Positions 1-14,600 of a DNA stretch of 64,000 nt are shown in pieces. Below the pieces are notes generated by a model. That model made no database searches. It saw only the letters and a list, made by a program, of their open reading frames with translations, and was not told where the DNA came from. The stretch is from Monosporascus cannonballus (Eukaryota; Ascomycota; Sordariomycetes; Xylariales), in NCBI GenBank assembly GCA_004154925.1, contig QJNS01000032.1, positions 186,001 through 250,000 on the forward strand, given 5' to 3'. Within the stretch, counting starts at the first letter, position 1, and each line of letters starts with the position of its first letter. The position numbers were made by a program, and so were the translations under genes.

Positions 1-2010
1 AAAATAATTTTAAGTTTTCTTGATATTATTTAACCTAAAATAACTGTAAAAAACGAAAGTACTTTACAGATTATAAACGTAAATTCCCTATATGTTTCGT
101 ATTAAAAAAATGTTATCCGAAATAAATATAAGATATGGGAGACCGTATTTAATATAGAAATTTTAATTTTTTTTATAAATACGTATCATAATCGGCCGGA
201 AGGTTACGGAAATTTAAGGAAATTAACTGCCTCAAATACACGTTATTTTAATTTAAAAATATAGTATTTTAATATGTAAAAAGATATTTAAGTTATAAAA
301 TTAAATATATAAATATAATTTAACATTATTGTCGCAAAATTATAAAGGTTTAAATACATATTTATTAAAAGAAATATTCCGTAAAACCGAAAATATTTAT
401 TTACATAATTATAAGGAAATATAATTTTAAAAAGCCGTTAATTAGTTTTTTGTTAAAGAGAAACTGGTTTTAAGGTATATATAAATATACGTTTATAAAT
501 TTAATAAGTATTGTTAATTCCAAAAGGATAAAACTTATTTTAATATATAAACCGATTAATAATTTAAAGCCGTTTATAACAATATATACGTAATTTCTTT
601 TGCTAAAACGTCGTTTTAAATTTTAATCGTTATTATCGCTGAATTCGATTTAAAATTTAAATAATATAACGTTATAAATATTTTTATAAATATTAATTAT
701 TTTACGAAATATATATAAAAACGCCTTTAAAATATTTATAACGTCACAAAATATTCCTAATTAAGAAAATATTATATAAATTAAGGGAATTATTTTTATT
801 ATAATAAAAAGGATTTATTAAAACGTTTAAAAAAATAGGATTTAATTATATTTTTTCCAAAATTTATTATTTTATTCGTTAAAAAGCACTTATTTTCTTT
901 TTTATAAAAGATATTAGTATAACATATCGCGAAAAAAAATTAAAATATCTTTAATTAATTAATTTATTAAATATGAAAATAATATATTTTAATAAAAAAT
1001 AAAACTTTATAATAATTTTCCGTTATTACAATTAATAAAAATAAATTTAATAAAGAATTCTGGTTATTTTAATTTAATTTTATGAATAAATTAATTAACC
1101 TAATACCTAAAAAGATTTAAATCATTTCCTAAAAATATTTATAATTAGTATTAAAATATTGTTAAATTTTAATTTAATTTAATTACAATTTATTAATAAA
1201 TATTAAAAAAATTGGATTTACTTTGTTCATAATAATTAATACGTAACCCGATATAGTTTTTATAATATCCTAATTTGCTGTATTTAACTTAAACTTTAAT
1301 AAGACATATTATATAATTACTAATTAAATTATATTATTCCTATTCTGAATTAAAACGTTAATATTTGTAATTCGAAACCAAGAATTTATTAAATACTTAA
1401 AATAATATTTTTTTGCAAATAATATATTTAACTAAAAAATTTTAAATTTATATTATAAATTTATTCGTAAAAACAATAAAATAATAAGCATATAAATAAA
1501 AAATAATTATTATTTTTATAACAAAAATAAAATTAGTATTTTTTAAGTAACTTATAAAAAACACCTTATTTACTTTTTAATTAATTAAAATATTAAAAGT
1601 TACCATAAATATAAAACCGTTAACTATATGGTATAATAATAAACAAATTATACGGTTGATTAACGCCGATATTACCTTATTAATAACGAAATTACGATAT
1701 ATAAATATATATAATTATTAATTAAAATAAATTACAGAAAAACTTTTAATCAAGATATATTATAGGTTTACGGATAATATATTAACTAACGATTTAACGA
1801 AAACCTTATTACGTAAACCCTTTAAACATTTTAAAAAGTAACTAAGATTAATAGATATTACGGAAGCGTTTAATTAAAGAAAAACCGCTTTATAAAAAAT
1901 TTCAAAAAAATTAACTAATTAAGAAAATTTAATCGCCGGAAGAAAAATGGAATAAATAATTATGGCTTTAGGAGTTATAACAATTAATACCGTAAATGCT
2001 TCAAGGTATT
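1..2010 (+). mobile_element. RIP-degraded Ty1/copia retrotransposon, 3' part
   Basis: AT-rich, with no long open frame. On the plus strand, around 1630-1850, the broken translation keeps the order of a copia RNase H C-terminus: a YG-x-I-N-A-D-I segment (family pattern: G-x-SDADW), then LTNDLTKTL and KPFKHFKK, matching the family pattern LADGLTKALPRxKFxxFR. Many stops are TAA/TAG, as RIP produces from CAA/CAG. Upstream sequence is too decayed to place the RT motifs. The element runs off the left edge, so its 5' LTR is not visible. Family call is moderately sure; boundaries are not. Confidence 0.6.
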
Positions 2011-2190
2011 AAGGGGGTATATTAGCTATCAGGGGGTGCTTTAGCATCCCATATACGGAAGATTTCCTTTGATCGCCACATATATGTTCGGGGACTAGAT
2101 CACCTAAAAATGCAGTGCGCGTTCTAGAGCACCTGCAACGAGTCATCAATATATACACAACTGATGTCCCTTATATCTGACAAATGGGGC
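2011..2190 (+). repeat. possible polypurine tract and 3' LTR of the copia element
   Basis: A purine run (AAGGGGG, 2011-2017) lies about 30 bp after the last copia-like coding. A TATTAGC start follows near 2020, which could be a RIP-altered TGTTAGC LTR terminus. The composition changes here from AT-rich to balanced. The 5' LTR partner is outside the window, so neither the LTR call nor its right end can be confirmed. Confidence 0.3.
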
Positions 2191-5100
2191 GTTGGTGGGG
2201 GTGTCGCCTTATTGGCTGTTTGCATCCTTCGGCTGTTAGCTTTGACCTCGCTCTAATTTGCTTTTCGGGCATCCCGCTTGTTGTGCTTGCTAACCAGCCA
2301 CCTCTTGTGAGTTCGAGGAGCCGGCATGGGGATGGCATGGGCTGCTCCCATCTCTAATTAGATCCCTTGCCGAATGTCTACAGCCAGGTTTGAATACATC
2401 TAAGAATTGCCCTAGCGGCGCTACGATAGCACAACCGGTATGTCGCTTTTGAGTCCATCCTCGATTATCGAGCGGCTTGGGGGGGTGGCCACGGGATAAG
2501 GGGCCAACATTGGCTGCCACATTGACAGTTCATTAAAATCAGATCTTTCAGCACTCTTCGAACATTCCATCTGTGTTCCCCTTATTTTACTTAAGGGGGG
2601 CGGGGGTAACTTATACTCTTAGGCCCAGCTCCCTTGGGACGGCTTAAACCCCCACCCCCTCCCCTTTCCATGACCAACAAGAAAATGTGCTTATAATGCT
2701 TTCACCGCCATGGTCAAGAATATGCTCACCACAAGAAAGTCTTCTATACTCCGAGGTCTCCTCAGACTGCATTTAATTCCTTGATTGCATGACAAACAAC
2801 ACGGCCACCCAACGATTGCCCCTGAAGGGTTGCTAAGCCCCTAGCGGTTTCCCACGGCGTAAATCGTCCGATCCTTCCCCTGTACTAGCCATTATGATTA
2901 GCCCCGGCCAATGGCCGCCGTCTGTACTGCAGATGTACGGCGAACTCTGTTGGAGCTTCAAGACTAACGTACTCCTTCAGTTTCCGAAAGAACACTCGCT
3001 TTTGGGATGCTAGTCCTTTAGAAAGGGGCTCTTCTTTCTGCGACCAGGCTCGGCTTCACAAGGGTAGGCAACCACTAGGCAGACTCCAGGTCCAATGTGG
3101 TTACTGTGTCCCCAGGAACTTTTAGTATTTATGGTAGCATATCCCCCAGAGGAGTCTTGCAGAGTGGTCGGTACCGCCGTCAGTATCCTGCACTTCGATG
3201 AGCTAATGGCAACATCGACAATCATAGACGGAAGAATTCAGTGTATCATGAACCTCGCCTCGGATCGATGGCATCATAGATTAACGTTCCGCTAACCCCT
3301 TCCAGATGGAAGCTTTAAGCTCTTCGAATATGTTGGCCTAACACGCGATAACAGCGGCTAGCGAACCTGCTATTGCCAAAACTGCCTATTGCGAATCTGC
3401 AAGGTAGACACTCTTACCTCTGCCTCTTACCATAGTTAAGCCCTACAAGATATATTACTCCACTGCCTGAATGGCATTTGCAAAGAGTCTTCACGTCATG
3501 ATACCGTTTTCTATCTCCATATACCTCACAGCACTTGCGGCCTCGAATGCCCAGCGGCTTCTCTCAATCACTGTTAATGGTAAATCTAGAGTGTCGTCAG
3601 TTGATTATATCTAGGAATCCGGAGGTTTTCTCGTGATAAGAGTGGGGCTACACCTATACGAGGGTGGCGTAGGCTAGGTGTCGTGGTATAGGGGTATCTG
3701 TGTTAGTCATCAAGCTCCACGGCACCCCGGAAAAACCTTATTCCGGCGCGCCCACAGTATATAGAGAGCTTCCTAGCTACAGCTCCCTAGAGCTTAATTC
3801 TAGTAAGACAATTATCACTTCTACTCTATGCAACCTTTTCTCGCGATCAGCCTAACTGTGACACTAGGGAAATCCTTCATCCTTTTATCCTTCCAATACT
3901 CAACCTATAATTAATAATGGAACCAATGGATTAATAGGGGGATGATTTTTTTTATCAATACAGCTAGTCGCCGGTCTATATAGCTCTGATATCCCCCAGC
4001 AACACCTGGAATTTCATATCTTGAATATAGACTATTCTATCTTCTACGACACACCTTGAGATTTCTAGTTCTTGGTTGAGTCTACCCTATACATTTTTAC
4101 ATACAAATCCTTGCAAGGTGACCTACTTCTATATTTCAGGATAGCCTCACCTTCTATCTCAAAATCTTACATTATAAGCATACAACGGCCTGTGCCTAAC
4201 GCTCTGTTGGCCACCTAACGTGCTACCACTGCATAAACCCATGGGAAAACATCCAAGGCAACAGCATGTGTCTCGTGTCCAAGAAACTCAACCACTCAGG
4301 TAATAAAGTGTAGCGCAGCAAGGGCGCTTACTGCCCAACGTTACCCGGTAGTAGCGAGGGAGTGACTGCTTGTCGCACTATGCTCTATCACCTGGGACGA
4401 GGTGTACCTGCTTTCCTAAGAATCCATCAGTCCCTTAGGGTTAACTAATCCGCGGTATATATGGAGGCTGCCTCCGTATCGGTAGCAGATAATATTTGGT
4501 TGTCCGCCGGAGAGATCCAGCCTTCCGTTCGCATCACGAACTCATTATATAGGAGAGGTGGCGAGAGGTTTTAAAATATTTGAGGAGCTGAGTCCTAACC
4601 GTGGCAATACCGAATTGTCCCCACCCTGGATTAGCAGGCGGAGATGTGAAGGCTGACATTATCCTAAGTCCGATGGAGCCAAGTCTGTGTTTACTGAACC
4701 GTCACCAGTGATTCCTGTCCATGCAATTGCGCGGTGGCTTCCACCAAAAGAGTTCTTTCCCATTGCCGACCATGTGCAGCTGCGCTGTTGCTGTGAAATC
4801 GCCGTGCAGGCGAGGTCTGCCCAGGGTCCTCTACCACCAGCACCATTCCGAAGGACGCATTCCACCAAGGCGGCCCCAGGCCTAGTAGCCCACCCGGCCG
4901 AGTCTCCTGGGATGGCTAGGAAAAAAATATATATATTAAGAGTGTCTCACGACCGTTCACAGTTGGATTGGCGAGGGGGATCACTTGAAACCGCCGCGAA
5001 GGCTGTTTTTGTCACCCCCGTGAAAGAGGCGCCCACGCCTAACAAAATCTCGGGGATTACCAGTTGATACGGTTCCGCGGGACGCTGATCAATTAGCCGG

Positions 5101-6115
5101 TCGCGTCGTGGTGAGCTCTTTGTAGAGCGTTGTCAAATATGACCTGAGGCTACTATTCCATAGCCTCGGCTTCTCCTAGGGGTGGTATACTTGACGAAGT
5201 AGCGACTGAATAGCCGAGGTTCAGCATGCATATAGTGACTTGAGTATCGCGCTGCAGCAACCAGCCACGTGGATGCGCAGTCTGAATTTACTCGGGGATC
5301 GGATACACTGGGGCTGCTCCGATAACTTAACGATTTAGACACGATCTTTTGGCCCAATCATAGCCCCGACACTGTTGAGTTGGCGCTACTTAAGCCGTCG
5401 ATGAGGGCATAGTGAGGAAGTCTACTGCCACGTAGGATAGCTTTGGGAACCGTTTCGAGCCAATATCACGCCACTAGAGTAGAGTATCCTTCTGATTAGA
5501 GCTCCATATCCACAATCTGCGCTCCCACATAAGCTTCCAGCTCGTTTTTTGGTGGTAGTGATTGCTGCTGCTGCTGCCGGCTTTTTGGCTGGACGCCCTT
5601 CATCTTCTTGCCGGTTGTGACTGCGTTTTCGACTGTCAATCGTACGACAACCGTGCCGCCACCATCATTACCGCTTTTTCGATATCTGATAGTCGACCGT
5701 GAAGACTTGCCAGCGTTCAAATGCGTTAGTATTCCAAATAGAATAATCACGGAACCACGTGGCCTCCCTGGGCATTAGGATTCGTAACTAGCGAACAGTG
5801 CGAGATGGTGTAGCAGCTATTTGCCTACGGAAGAGGGGTCGGAGGAACAGGCGGTCGTTCAGGTACGTACGTGGCTCTATATGATAATCTTCATCGCTGG
5901 AATCTGCTGGTTTGCTAGATCACCGCAACCTCAATGCGCTAACCAGTCTCTTTGTTTTCCAGCCACGAGTTACCTCAGCTAGCTCAGGCCTCCCTGGCTC
6001 GTTTTCCCACTTTCTTCAAAGTCACTCAAGTACCGCTCCATAACGCTAAATATTAACTAAATAAATCCCAAATCCCCGTAACGAGCCAGCAAGGCCTGAG
6101 TTATAATTGTACGAA
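2191..6115. other. GC-balanced island without a recognisable complete gene
   Basis: About 3.9 kb with normal base composition and none of the RIP damage seen on both sides. Open frames are short (longest 126 codons at 4687-5067, +) and none resembles a protein family I know. The only stretch with some gene character is a putative last exon at 5496-5705 on the minus strand. The island may be intergenic DNA, gene remnants, or a gene broken by the flanking insertions. Confidence 0.5.
5496..5705 (-). pseudogene. putative terminal exon of an unknown gene
   Basis: On the minus strand a perfect fungal branch-point TACTAAC (5725-5731) is followed about 20 nt later by a 3' AG (5706-5707). An open frame of about 69 codons then ends at TAA. 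Its translation contains GGTVVVRLTVENAV, a run of five glutamines, and the end LEAYVGAQIVDMEL. It looks like coding sequence by composition but matches no family I recognise. Upstream on this strand only about 400 bp remain before the RIP-degraded repeat, so any gene here would be truncated. Alternatively it is a chance frame. Confidence 0.25.
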
Positions 6116-6119
6116 AAAG

Positions 6120-8650
6120 GGTTCCGTTCTGTAAATTTGCTTTTTTAAAAAATAAAAATCGTAATAACTTAATAACAATACGTTTTTGTAAATATATATA
6201 TATATATATATAAATACCTTAATTATAGCTTATTATTAATATTATAATAATTTTAATTAAGACCCGTTTATTATTTTTAAACCCTAACGTATTTAGCAGT
6301 TACAACCTAATCCCGTTATGTTATTATCCCCCTTTTTAAAATACGATAAATCTGAATTTTCTTAGTTTTACCGCGCAAGCCCAGAAAAATAAGATATACG
6401 TATATATATATTAATATTTTGGCAAAAGCGTTAAATGAATATAAAATTTAAAAATTTTATTTATAATTAGATTTATACAATAATAACTAAACGATTAATT
6501 TAATTATTAAAATTAAATATTTAATTAATGTATTAAAGAATAAACAATTACGTAATAAGTTAATGACATACGAAAATTAACAAAAATTTATAATTTTTAT
6601 TAATTAGGACCTTATTATTATTTTATATTATAATATATTATAGGGGAAATTTATAATTTTCGTAAAAAGGCCTGGATTTCGCCGCTCGTTAAAAAAGGTA
6701 TTATTCGAAATTTAAATAATTTATATTATTTTAAACTAAAATTAATGTTTTATTAAAATATTGGTTTTTAATTAATTTTAAATGTTCAATTAAATAATTA
6801 TATACTTAAAGAAAAAATGGTACTTATATAATACGAAACGGAACATAAAACGGTTTTGTAATAATAACCATCCGGATATTTTTATATATATATTTTTTTA
6901 TAATTTTAATTATCATAGTTAAAAAAATTTCCAAAATTAATAATAATTACTTACTTTATTTATTAGCCAGGTTTTTATTATTTTCGAATTTATTACGGAA
7001 TAATATCGATATATTAAAAAAGTTAAATATTTAAGAAAATTATTATATATTAAATAAAAATATAATTTAGTTAATAAAGAAATTAACGTAATTATTTTAA
7101 TTCTTTTAGAATAATATAGTTTTAATTAAAATAAGTTGTATTTTATAATTGAGTATAAAAAAACGATATCGTATTTTAATACGATAATTTTAATATTTAA
7201 AATTTTGTTAGTAATATAACGTTTTAATACGTTACCGTTATGCGGAATATTATTATTGCTTTTATATATTATTATAGCCGTATTTTTTTTAAAAAAAAAG
7301 TTAAAGAAATGTATATTCCGGCTTAATTAATATTATAAAAAAATAATTTTATGAAATATAATAATATTATTTAATACCGCTTAATATATCTTCTTAATTC
7401 GTAATTAATATTATCCGGATTTTATTTTTTTATTAATATATTTTATAAGTACAGTCGATACAATTGTGTTGGTTTTCCCAAATTCAAATATATACCATAT
7501 AATAAATTTTATTCTATTTCGTTAAATATAATTAACGAAAATAAAGGTACTATCGACGGTACCAATAACGTTTATTAAAAACTTTTTTAAGAAATATATA
7601 AATTTTAAAAAAAAGCTTTTTATCGGTTTTCGAAACGTTTTTATCTTATTTATGGAAATTAAAAAATAATTAATTATATTTGGAAAATATAGACCAATTA
7701 AGCCGAAATAACCGATTTATACAATAGGAAACCGTAATTCTTTTTTATTTTTGGTTTATTTTATATATAAAAGAATTTTCTGTTTATATTTATATGTATT
7801 TATTAGCCCGATAATATGCCCGGGATATATGAAATATAAATAATTTTTGAAACAGATCGTTAATTTTTAAATAAAATAACGTAATTATATTAAAAATTGT
7901 CCAAATTTTGCCTTTTTAAACCTCTTATTTTTTTAATATGCATTATATTTACATATTCGTATTATATTTGTAAAAATTACCTACTCGATACGAATTCTTT
8001 GTAATAAAAAATATTTAATATATATATAACTTTCAGGAATACCTTATTTAAAAATCTTTTGCGAAAATTAAATTTACCGAATTTATAGAATATATATGTT
8101 TTTGGTTAATTGTCGCCAAATTAAAATTTGTTGCGTATAAAGTAATTTCTAAATATTTTGGTTATGCTGGATAAATAAAGAAGGTATTATAAGGTTTTAA
8201 TTAAGATGTATTAATAAATACCGATTTTTTCGACGAAAGTGTTTTGTTATTATTTGCTAATAATACGTTACCTAGTAATATAAATAATTTAATGGATAAT
8301 TCGTAAGTGTTTTATTCTTTAATTCGGAAATATGGTTGAATTATATTATTTTTTAGGCGGTACAGTCTTAAATAAAATATGTCGAATAAGTTTTTTTTAT
8401 CGGATAATTGCGGGGCTGAAAATATTTTTAAAACGGCCGATATTTTATAGGGTAATTATTTTTTTTAACTTTGTTAAAAATAATATTTAACCGTTAATCG
8501 ACATCGTTTTTGTCGATAGAAAATTATGAAATTATTACTGTTCTTTTTTAAAAAAACCCAAATTTATTTATGTTTTTTGCATATTATATAATATGGCGAT
8601 ATTAGTTATATTAGGCAGTTAATATTAATATTAGTATTCCTTTTTATAGA
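6120..8650. other. RIP-degraded AT-rich repeat DNA, family not identified
   Basis: Sharp change to AT-rich sequence with frequent CpG and rare CpA. No protein motif could be read on either strand, and no obvious second copy was found in the window. It lies to the left of the X1 repeat and may belong to it or to another element. Confidence 0.5.
6192..6213. repeat. (AT)n microsatellite
   Basis: An uninterrupted run of alternating A and T of about 20 bp at the start of the AT-rich block. Confidence 0.8.
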
Positions 8651-11600
8651 GCCGGTTAATATAATTACGGCAAAAATAATATTTTATTTTGATTAAATAT
8701 TATGTTTTGTTATATTATATTAAATTTTTATGAATTCGATTTTAATATTAAATCTGGTTCCGATAAAATGTAAAAAAAATAAAAAGTATTTAAATAAAAG
8801 GGCGAATGTTATAATCTGTAATTTGCTAGCGAATTCTGCCGGTCGAAAAATAATATATATAATATTAATATTATTTGGGATTTTCGTAACCAAATCTTCG
8901 AATGTGCTTATTGTTTGTTTCGAAACTTTTAACTTGTTAAAGGATATATTTTTCGGATTAAAAGGAATAATTAAAAATTCGAAAATATTTTGGCTATAAT
9001 TCGTAAAGTTATAAAAATTAAATTTGTTAATTGTAATAATACGGTACTTATTTTTAACAACGTAAAGAGGTTTAATTAATTAAATATGCCAAAAAACGAA
9101 AATTAATTTGTAAATAATTTTAACGTAATTATCCGAAAGGTTTTTAATATTAAATTTGTTAAAAATAATTTGCCTTAAAACGACCGTAATATTCCGTATC
9201 CGCAAAAAATTATAATTTTATAATATAAATTGCCGATAACTTAATTAATAGTTTTAATTAAGTCGCTCCGTTATCGGTATTATTATTATCGGATAAAGAA
9301 ATTAAGTATTTATTAAATAAAAATAACCTGTTTATATATTTTGTTTATTATTATTTTATAATATATTTTTATATAAACGATATAATATGTATATTATAAT
9401 TTTAAAACTAATATAAATATATTACTGACTTAATTAAAATTAATTAATTTGGGAAATATTTTATATATTATCGTAATTATTTAATTATTATGTTAAGGTA
9501 ATTTGTGTATTTCCGGTAATATAACCGTAAATAAAAAGATAATATTTTACGATACGGTATACGGTATAATTGTTAATAAAATTCATATAAATAATTAAAT
9601 TTATAAGTTAGATAATTTTAATTAATTATATTTTATTTATATATTTTATTTGTTATAGGGTTATATAAGAATATTATATTACTTGTAATTAAATATAATG
9701 CATACTTTCGGGTTAGTGCGTATATCCCGTTGACGATAAATTTACTAATTCATATTTTTAGGCATTTTTTAAGACTTTCTTTTATTTTTCCTTTTATGCG
9801 CATTATTATAACTTATATATTCATAATACTTTTTACGTTTTCGAGTTCCAAAATTCTATTAATTTTAGGCGTAATATTTATGTTTAAATTTTCTGGAAAT
9901 CTTTATTCGGATTATATCATAATGCCTAATATTTGAGAATTACGTATAAATATTCTTTATTCCGGTTTTATATGTAATTTATATATTTATTATCTATATA
10001 ATTCCGTAAATTATGATATTTAGAAAATAATTATATAATATGTATTATATAATTAGATAACCCGGTTTATTAAGTTAGAAATTTCTTTTCGTATCGTTTA
10101 TAATATATCCGGTTTATATAAATTTTTTATTAAATTGCAAAAATTATAATTAAAATAAAGTCCGTAATGAATTTAATAATTTAATAACTTTTAAAGCCGG
10201 TATAATCAGTTAAAACGTATATTTATTTTCCTGGTTATTATTATAGAAAATATCTCGAACTATATTATTAATATTTAATATTTATATAAATACCGTATTT
10301 TTCCGTAATAAAAACTCTTATTCGTAATATAAATCTTTCGAAATATTTTTAAATTTAAAGATTGATAATAATTGTAAAATCTTTTTAATTAATGTATATT
10401 TATAATACTATTAAAACGTAGGATATTTATTTCATTTTAATTTTCCGCCATATTAATATAATTTTATAATATATATTTGGTATTTCCAATCGATTACGCA
10501 CAATATGTATTTTTCGTAAAAAATATTTCATATATAAGGATAATAAAATGTTATTTGGTTAATACGAAAATGTCTTAATCGGAATTACGTCGTTAATTTC
10601 GCCGTATTACAGATTGTTTTCGTACGAGTTCAGGCTGTTTTTTGGTGCGAGATTTTGTTATCCGTTTTTAAAGTTGTTTTTTGGGAGTACGTTATTTTTC
10701 GGTGGCAAATTATTTTTTGGGGATACTATTAATAAATCTAATTTTTTGGGCCGAGTAAATCAGGCCTTTTCGGTTTGTTCGGGATATATTATTAGGAGTT
10801 ATAATTAAAACTGCCTTTATTATATCGGTAAGGAATTTATTCACTTTTTATAATATCGTAAAATATCAAAAGAAATATATATTATAATATAAATTTCGGG
10901 TATTAAATTAAAGAAATTAAATAATAATTATTACGTCGTAAAAAACTTAATATTTTGTATTAAAATATAATAAGTATTTAAAATTATAAGAAATTATATT
11001 TAAATAAATAATACCAATGATGTATTAAGTAATTATAAAAATTATATTGTATATTTATTTAATTAAAATAGTTTTATGACTTATAATAAGAAATTTATAT
11101 CTACTTATTAAATAATTTTATATGTTATTATTTCGTTATAAAAAACTAAGTTGAATAATTTATATATATTTTAGGTTTAATTATATATATTATTTTAAAA
11201 TAGTTTTAAAATTTATTAATTATTGATATGTTTTATTTGTATAATATAAATCCTTATATATTCCTTATTAATATTAATAATATCTTTGGTAATTATTTAA
11301 TAAATGAATTTTACTTTATTTCTTATATTTTATATTCTTTATTTATATTTCTAATTTTAAGTAGGGCGAATTTATATTGGTAAACTTATAATATTATTAA
11401 TTCTTTAATTATAATTACTTATTTATACATACCAAATGTTAATAATTATTATAATAATATTATTATTACTTAATAGAGCAAAAGATGATAATTATATTCG
11501 GAAAGTATATCGCAATTTAGCAAAACTTTAAAGCTACATAAAGATCGTAATAACGTTAAATTAGTTTTCGATATAAATTATATTAATTACGGCGCCATTT

Positions 11601-14600
11601 TCGGTTTTTTATTTTTTGTTATATATAGTATTTTTTTTCAATCTTGCCTTACCTTACAAAATAAGTTTCTTTTAAACCAAATAATTATTTAGCAAAATCT
11701 TAATACAATACGGTTTTTATAAGATAAATTTTATTATTATATACTAAAAAGCGTAAAATATTTATTATTATATATATATTAATAAATATGTTATTTACGA
11801 TAATTTCGGAATAATATTTAAATAAATATTCCGGGATTCCATTTATGTACTACAACTTGTAAAGAGGTAATAAAAATATATTTATATATTTCAACGATTT
11901 TTAAATTTCGTTTTTATTAAATCTCGAAAAAGTTATTACAAAGTATATAACATATTCGTTTTTGTTTTATCAAAACATAATAATAAAATTGTTAATACGG
12001 ATAATACGGATTATTAAATAATAAGTTTTTAAAACCGCGAAATAAACGTTTTCCATATTATAAATTTAACCGGGGTATATTGTTTAAAAAACCGAATAAT
12101 TCGAGTAGTTAATCGTTTTCGGAAATTTATAATTTACAACGATTTATATAATATAAATAGTATTAAAAATATATTAATTTTGTAATGCCAATTAAAAAAA
12201 TATTAAACCGCAATATACTTTATAGTATATTATATATAAACGTTATTTCTATAATATTAAACGAAAGAAAAATCCGCAATTATACGTAATTACCTGCCGA
12301 TTGAAAAACTTGGTATAAAGGTTAAATTTTTAGGTACCGTAATATATTCGGTATTAATATTAAGGATTTTGGCGGGTATCCGGAATATCTAATTATTATT
12401 ATATTTAAATGGAATTTTGAAATAAAGGAATTCCTAGAACTAACTAGAAAAAAAACAAAGGAATTCCTAAAATTAACCGGCAACCCAGTTATGTCAATAA
12501 AGAGAAAACGTAGCAAAAGAAAAAAAGCTAAATCCGGCCGTTAACCGTTATTAAAGGAACTAAAAAATCCTAATTCGAAAAAAAATCATTAATACAATTT
12601 TTAATAAAATAATAGTAAGGTACACGAACGGCCTTAAAAAATATTAGTTAAGATGGCACGCCAATAAATATTAATTTTAATTAGAAAAAGTAAAGTTATA
12701 AAATATAATTTATAAAACTTTATTATAAATCCGAGATTTTAAATATTTCGAATTAATGTTAAAAAAAACGAAAACCCGAATAATTATATTAATAACGAAA
12801 GAATATTTTTTTAATATTAGCAAAAAATGATTTATATTATATATTTATTTATATAATCTTTTTTTTTACCTTAATTATTCGACCTGAATTAAGGTACCTT
12901 AAATATTAAAAAAATTATTTTAAGAATTAATATAATAGATTCGAAAACAACCGGAAAATAGAATTTAAAAAATTTAAATTTAACTTTATAAATTAAAAAC
13001 TGTAAATTAAAAGGATATTTTATTAATAATCGTAATAAATTATAATTTAAATTACGTATTATAAGATTCCGTTAAACGTTTAATTAAAAAAATTTATTAT
13101 ATATTTGTTACGGCCTATAATTAATGCAAATTAGGACGAAATAATATCTTGTATAAGATTCAACGAATTAAAAATTCATAAAAATGACGAATATAATACA
13201 TAAATAATATATTAATAATTTTAATTAATATTATGTAAATATTTATAATTATTACGCTTTACAACCGTATTACGGTACAGAAATCGAACGCATTTTTTGC
13301 TATCGGCCTTAATTAAAACCGGCAAAATTTCGTTTCGTACTTTTTAATTTTATATCGTAATTATTTATTAATTAATTATTTATATTATTATTTAATAAAT
13401 ACCGTGGATTCCTAACACGCGATTCCTTAATTTCGATAAAGTTTATTATTTCGAGTTTTTTTTCCCGATATATTATTTATAATGTTAAGTTCCGGATAAT
13501 TACTGTTTCGCGACGCCGGCGATTTCCAAAACAGGATAAAAGTAAACGAACTATACGAATATAAGTATAATAATAAAAGCGGGGCTGGAAAATTAAAATT
13601 ATTTGGAAAAAAGAAATTTTGCGTTAATATTATGAATAAAGGAAACGAAATAAACATTGAATTAAAATTATTTAATACGTTACGAATTGCGTATATAAAT
13701 ATAGGCATTATTATAATCACAATTCCAATTTCAAATCGTAACAACATATAAATTATATGCCGGTTTAATATTTAAATTATTAATATTATCGTTATTAATA
13801 TTACCGTTATATAATTAATTATGAATTTAGACCGAATAACCATATATAATATATATTAATTAAAACAGGATATAATTTAATGCGGCTTTATAATTTTTCA
13901 GATATTTATTAAAGTTATAATATAATAATAATCCGTAATATATATAACTTAGTTTGCAATATAAAGATATAATGCAATTATTTCTAATTAAACAAATCTC
14001 GTTATTTACGGAAAACTCCTTATGCTTTTTATAAAATCGAAAATATAACTTTTTTATATATTATATATAACGCAAAAAATAGGCGGTTTTTTAAAATATT
14101 CTAGTATTACTATTTATCAAAATCGAGAACCGCCTTAATTAGTGTTATTATATTTTTAATTAAATATATTGTTTTAATTTCGCTTAATATATTCATAAAT
14201 TCATTAAACTAAAAGGATATAAGTGTAATAAAAATAAAATTTTATTTTGTCCTTTTACCATTAAACAGAAATAATAGCATAAAAAGTAAGTCGTTTATCC
14301 GTTATTTATGCTAGGATCTTATTATTTCTTAAGTAACCACCTTTATCGAACCGGCTTTTAATTATTTTTACCCTAATACTTTCGAATTTAAAAATTTAAA
14401 TATATAAAAAAAATTAAACATATATATATTATAATAAAATTTAACTGGAATTAAATTATTACGATTTTTCTAATTTAATAACTGTATTTTTTTTTTAAAA
14501 ATATATTAAAATTACGTTACGTATATATTTGCTGTTACATAATGCATATTATCAAATATTTATTCCGATCCGATATTATAACTTAAAAATACTTTATTAT

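Noticed and set aside
8730..8999. 89-codon open frame in X1
   Set aside because: Hydrophobic, Ile/Phe/Lys-rich translation typical of AT-rich DNA, and not preserved in X2.
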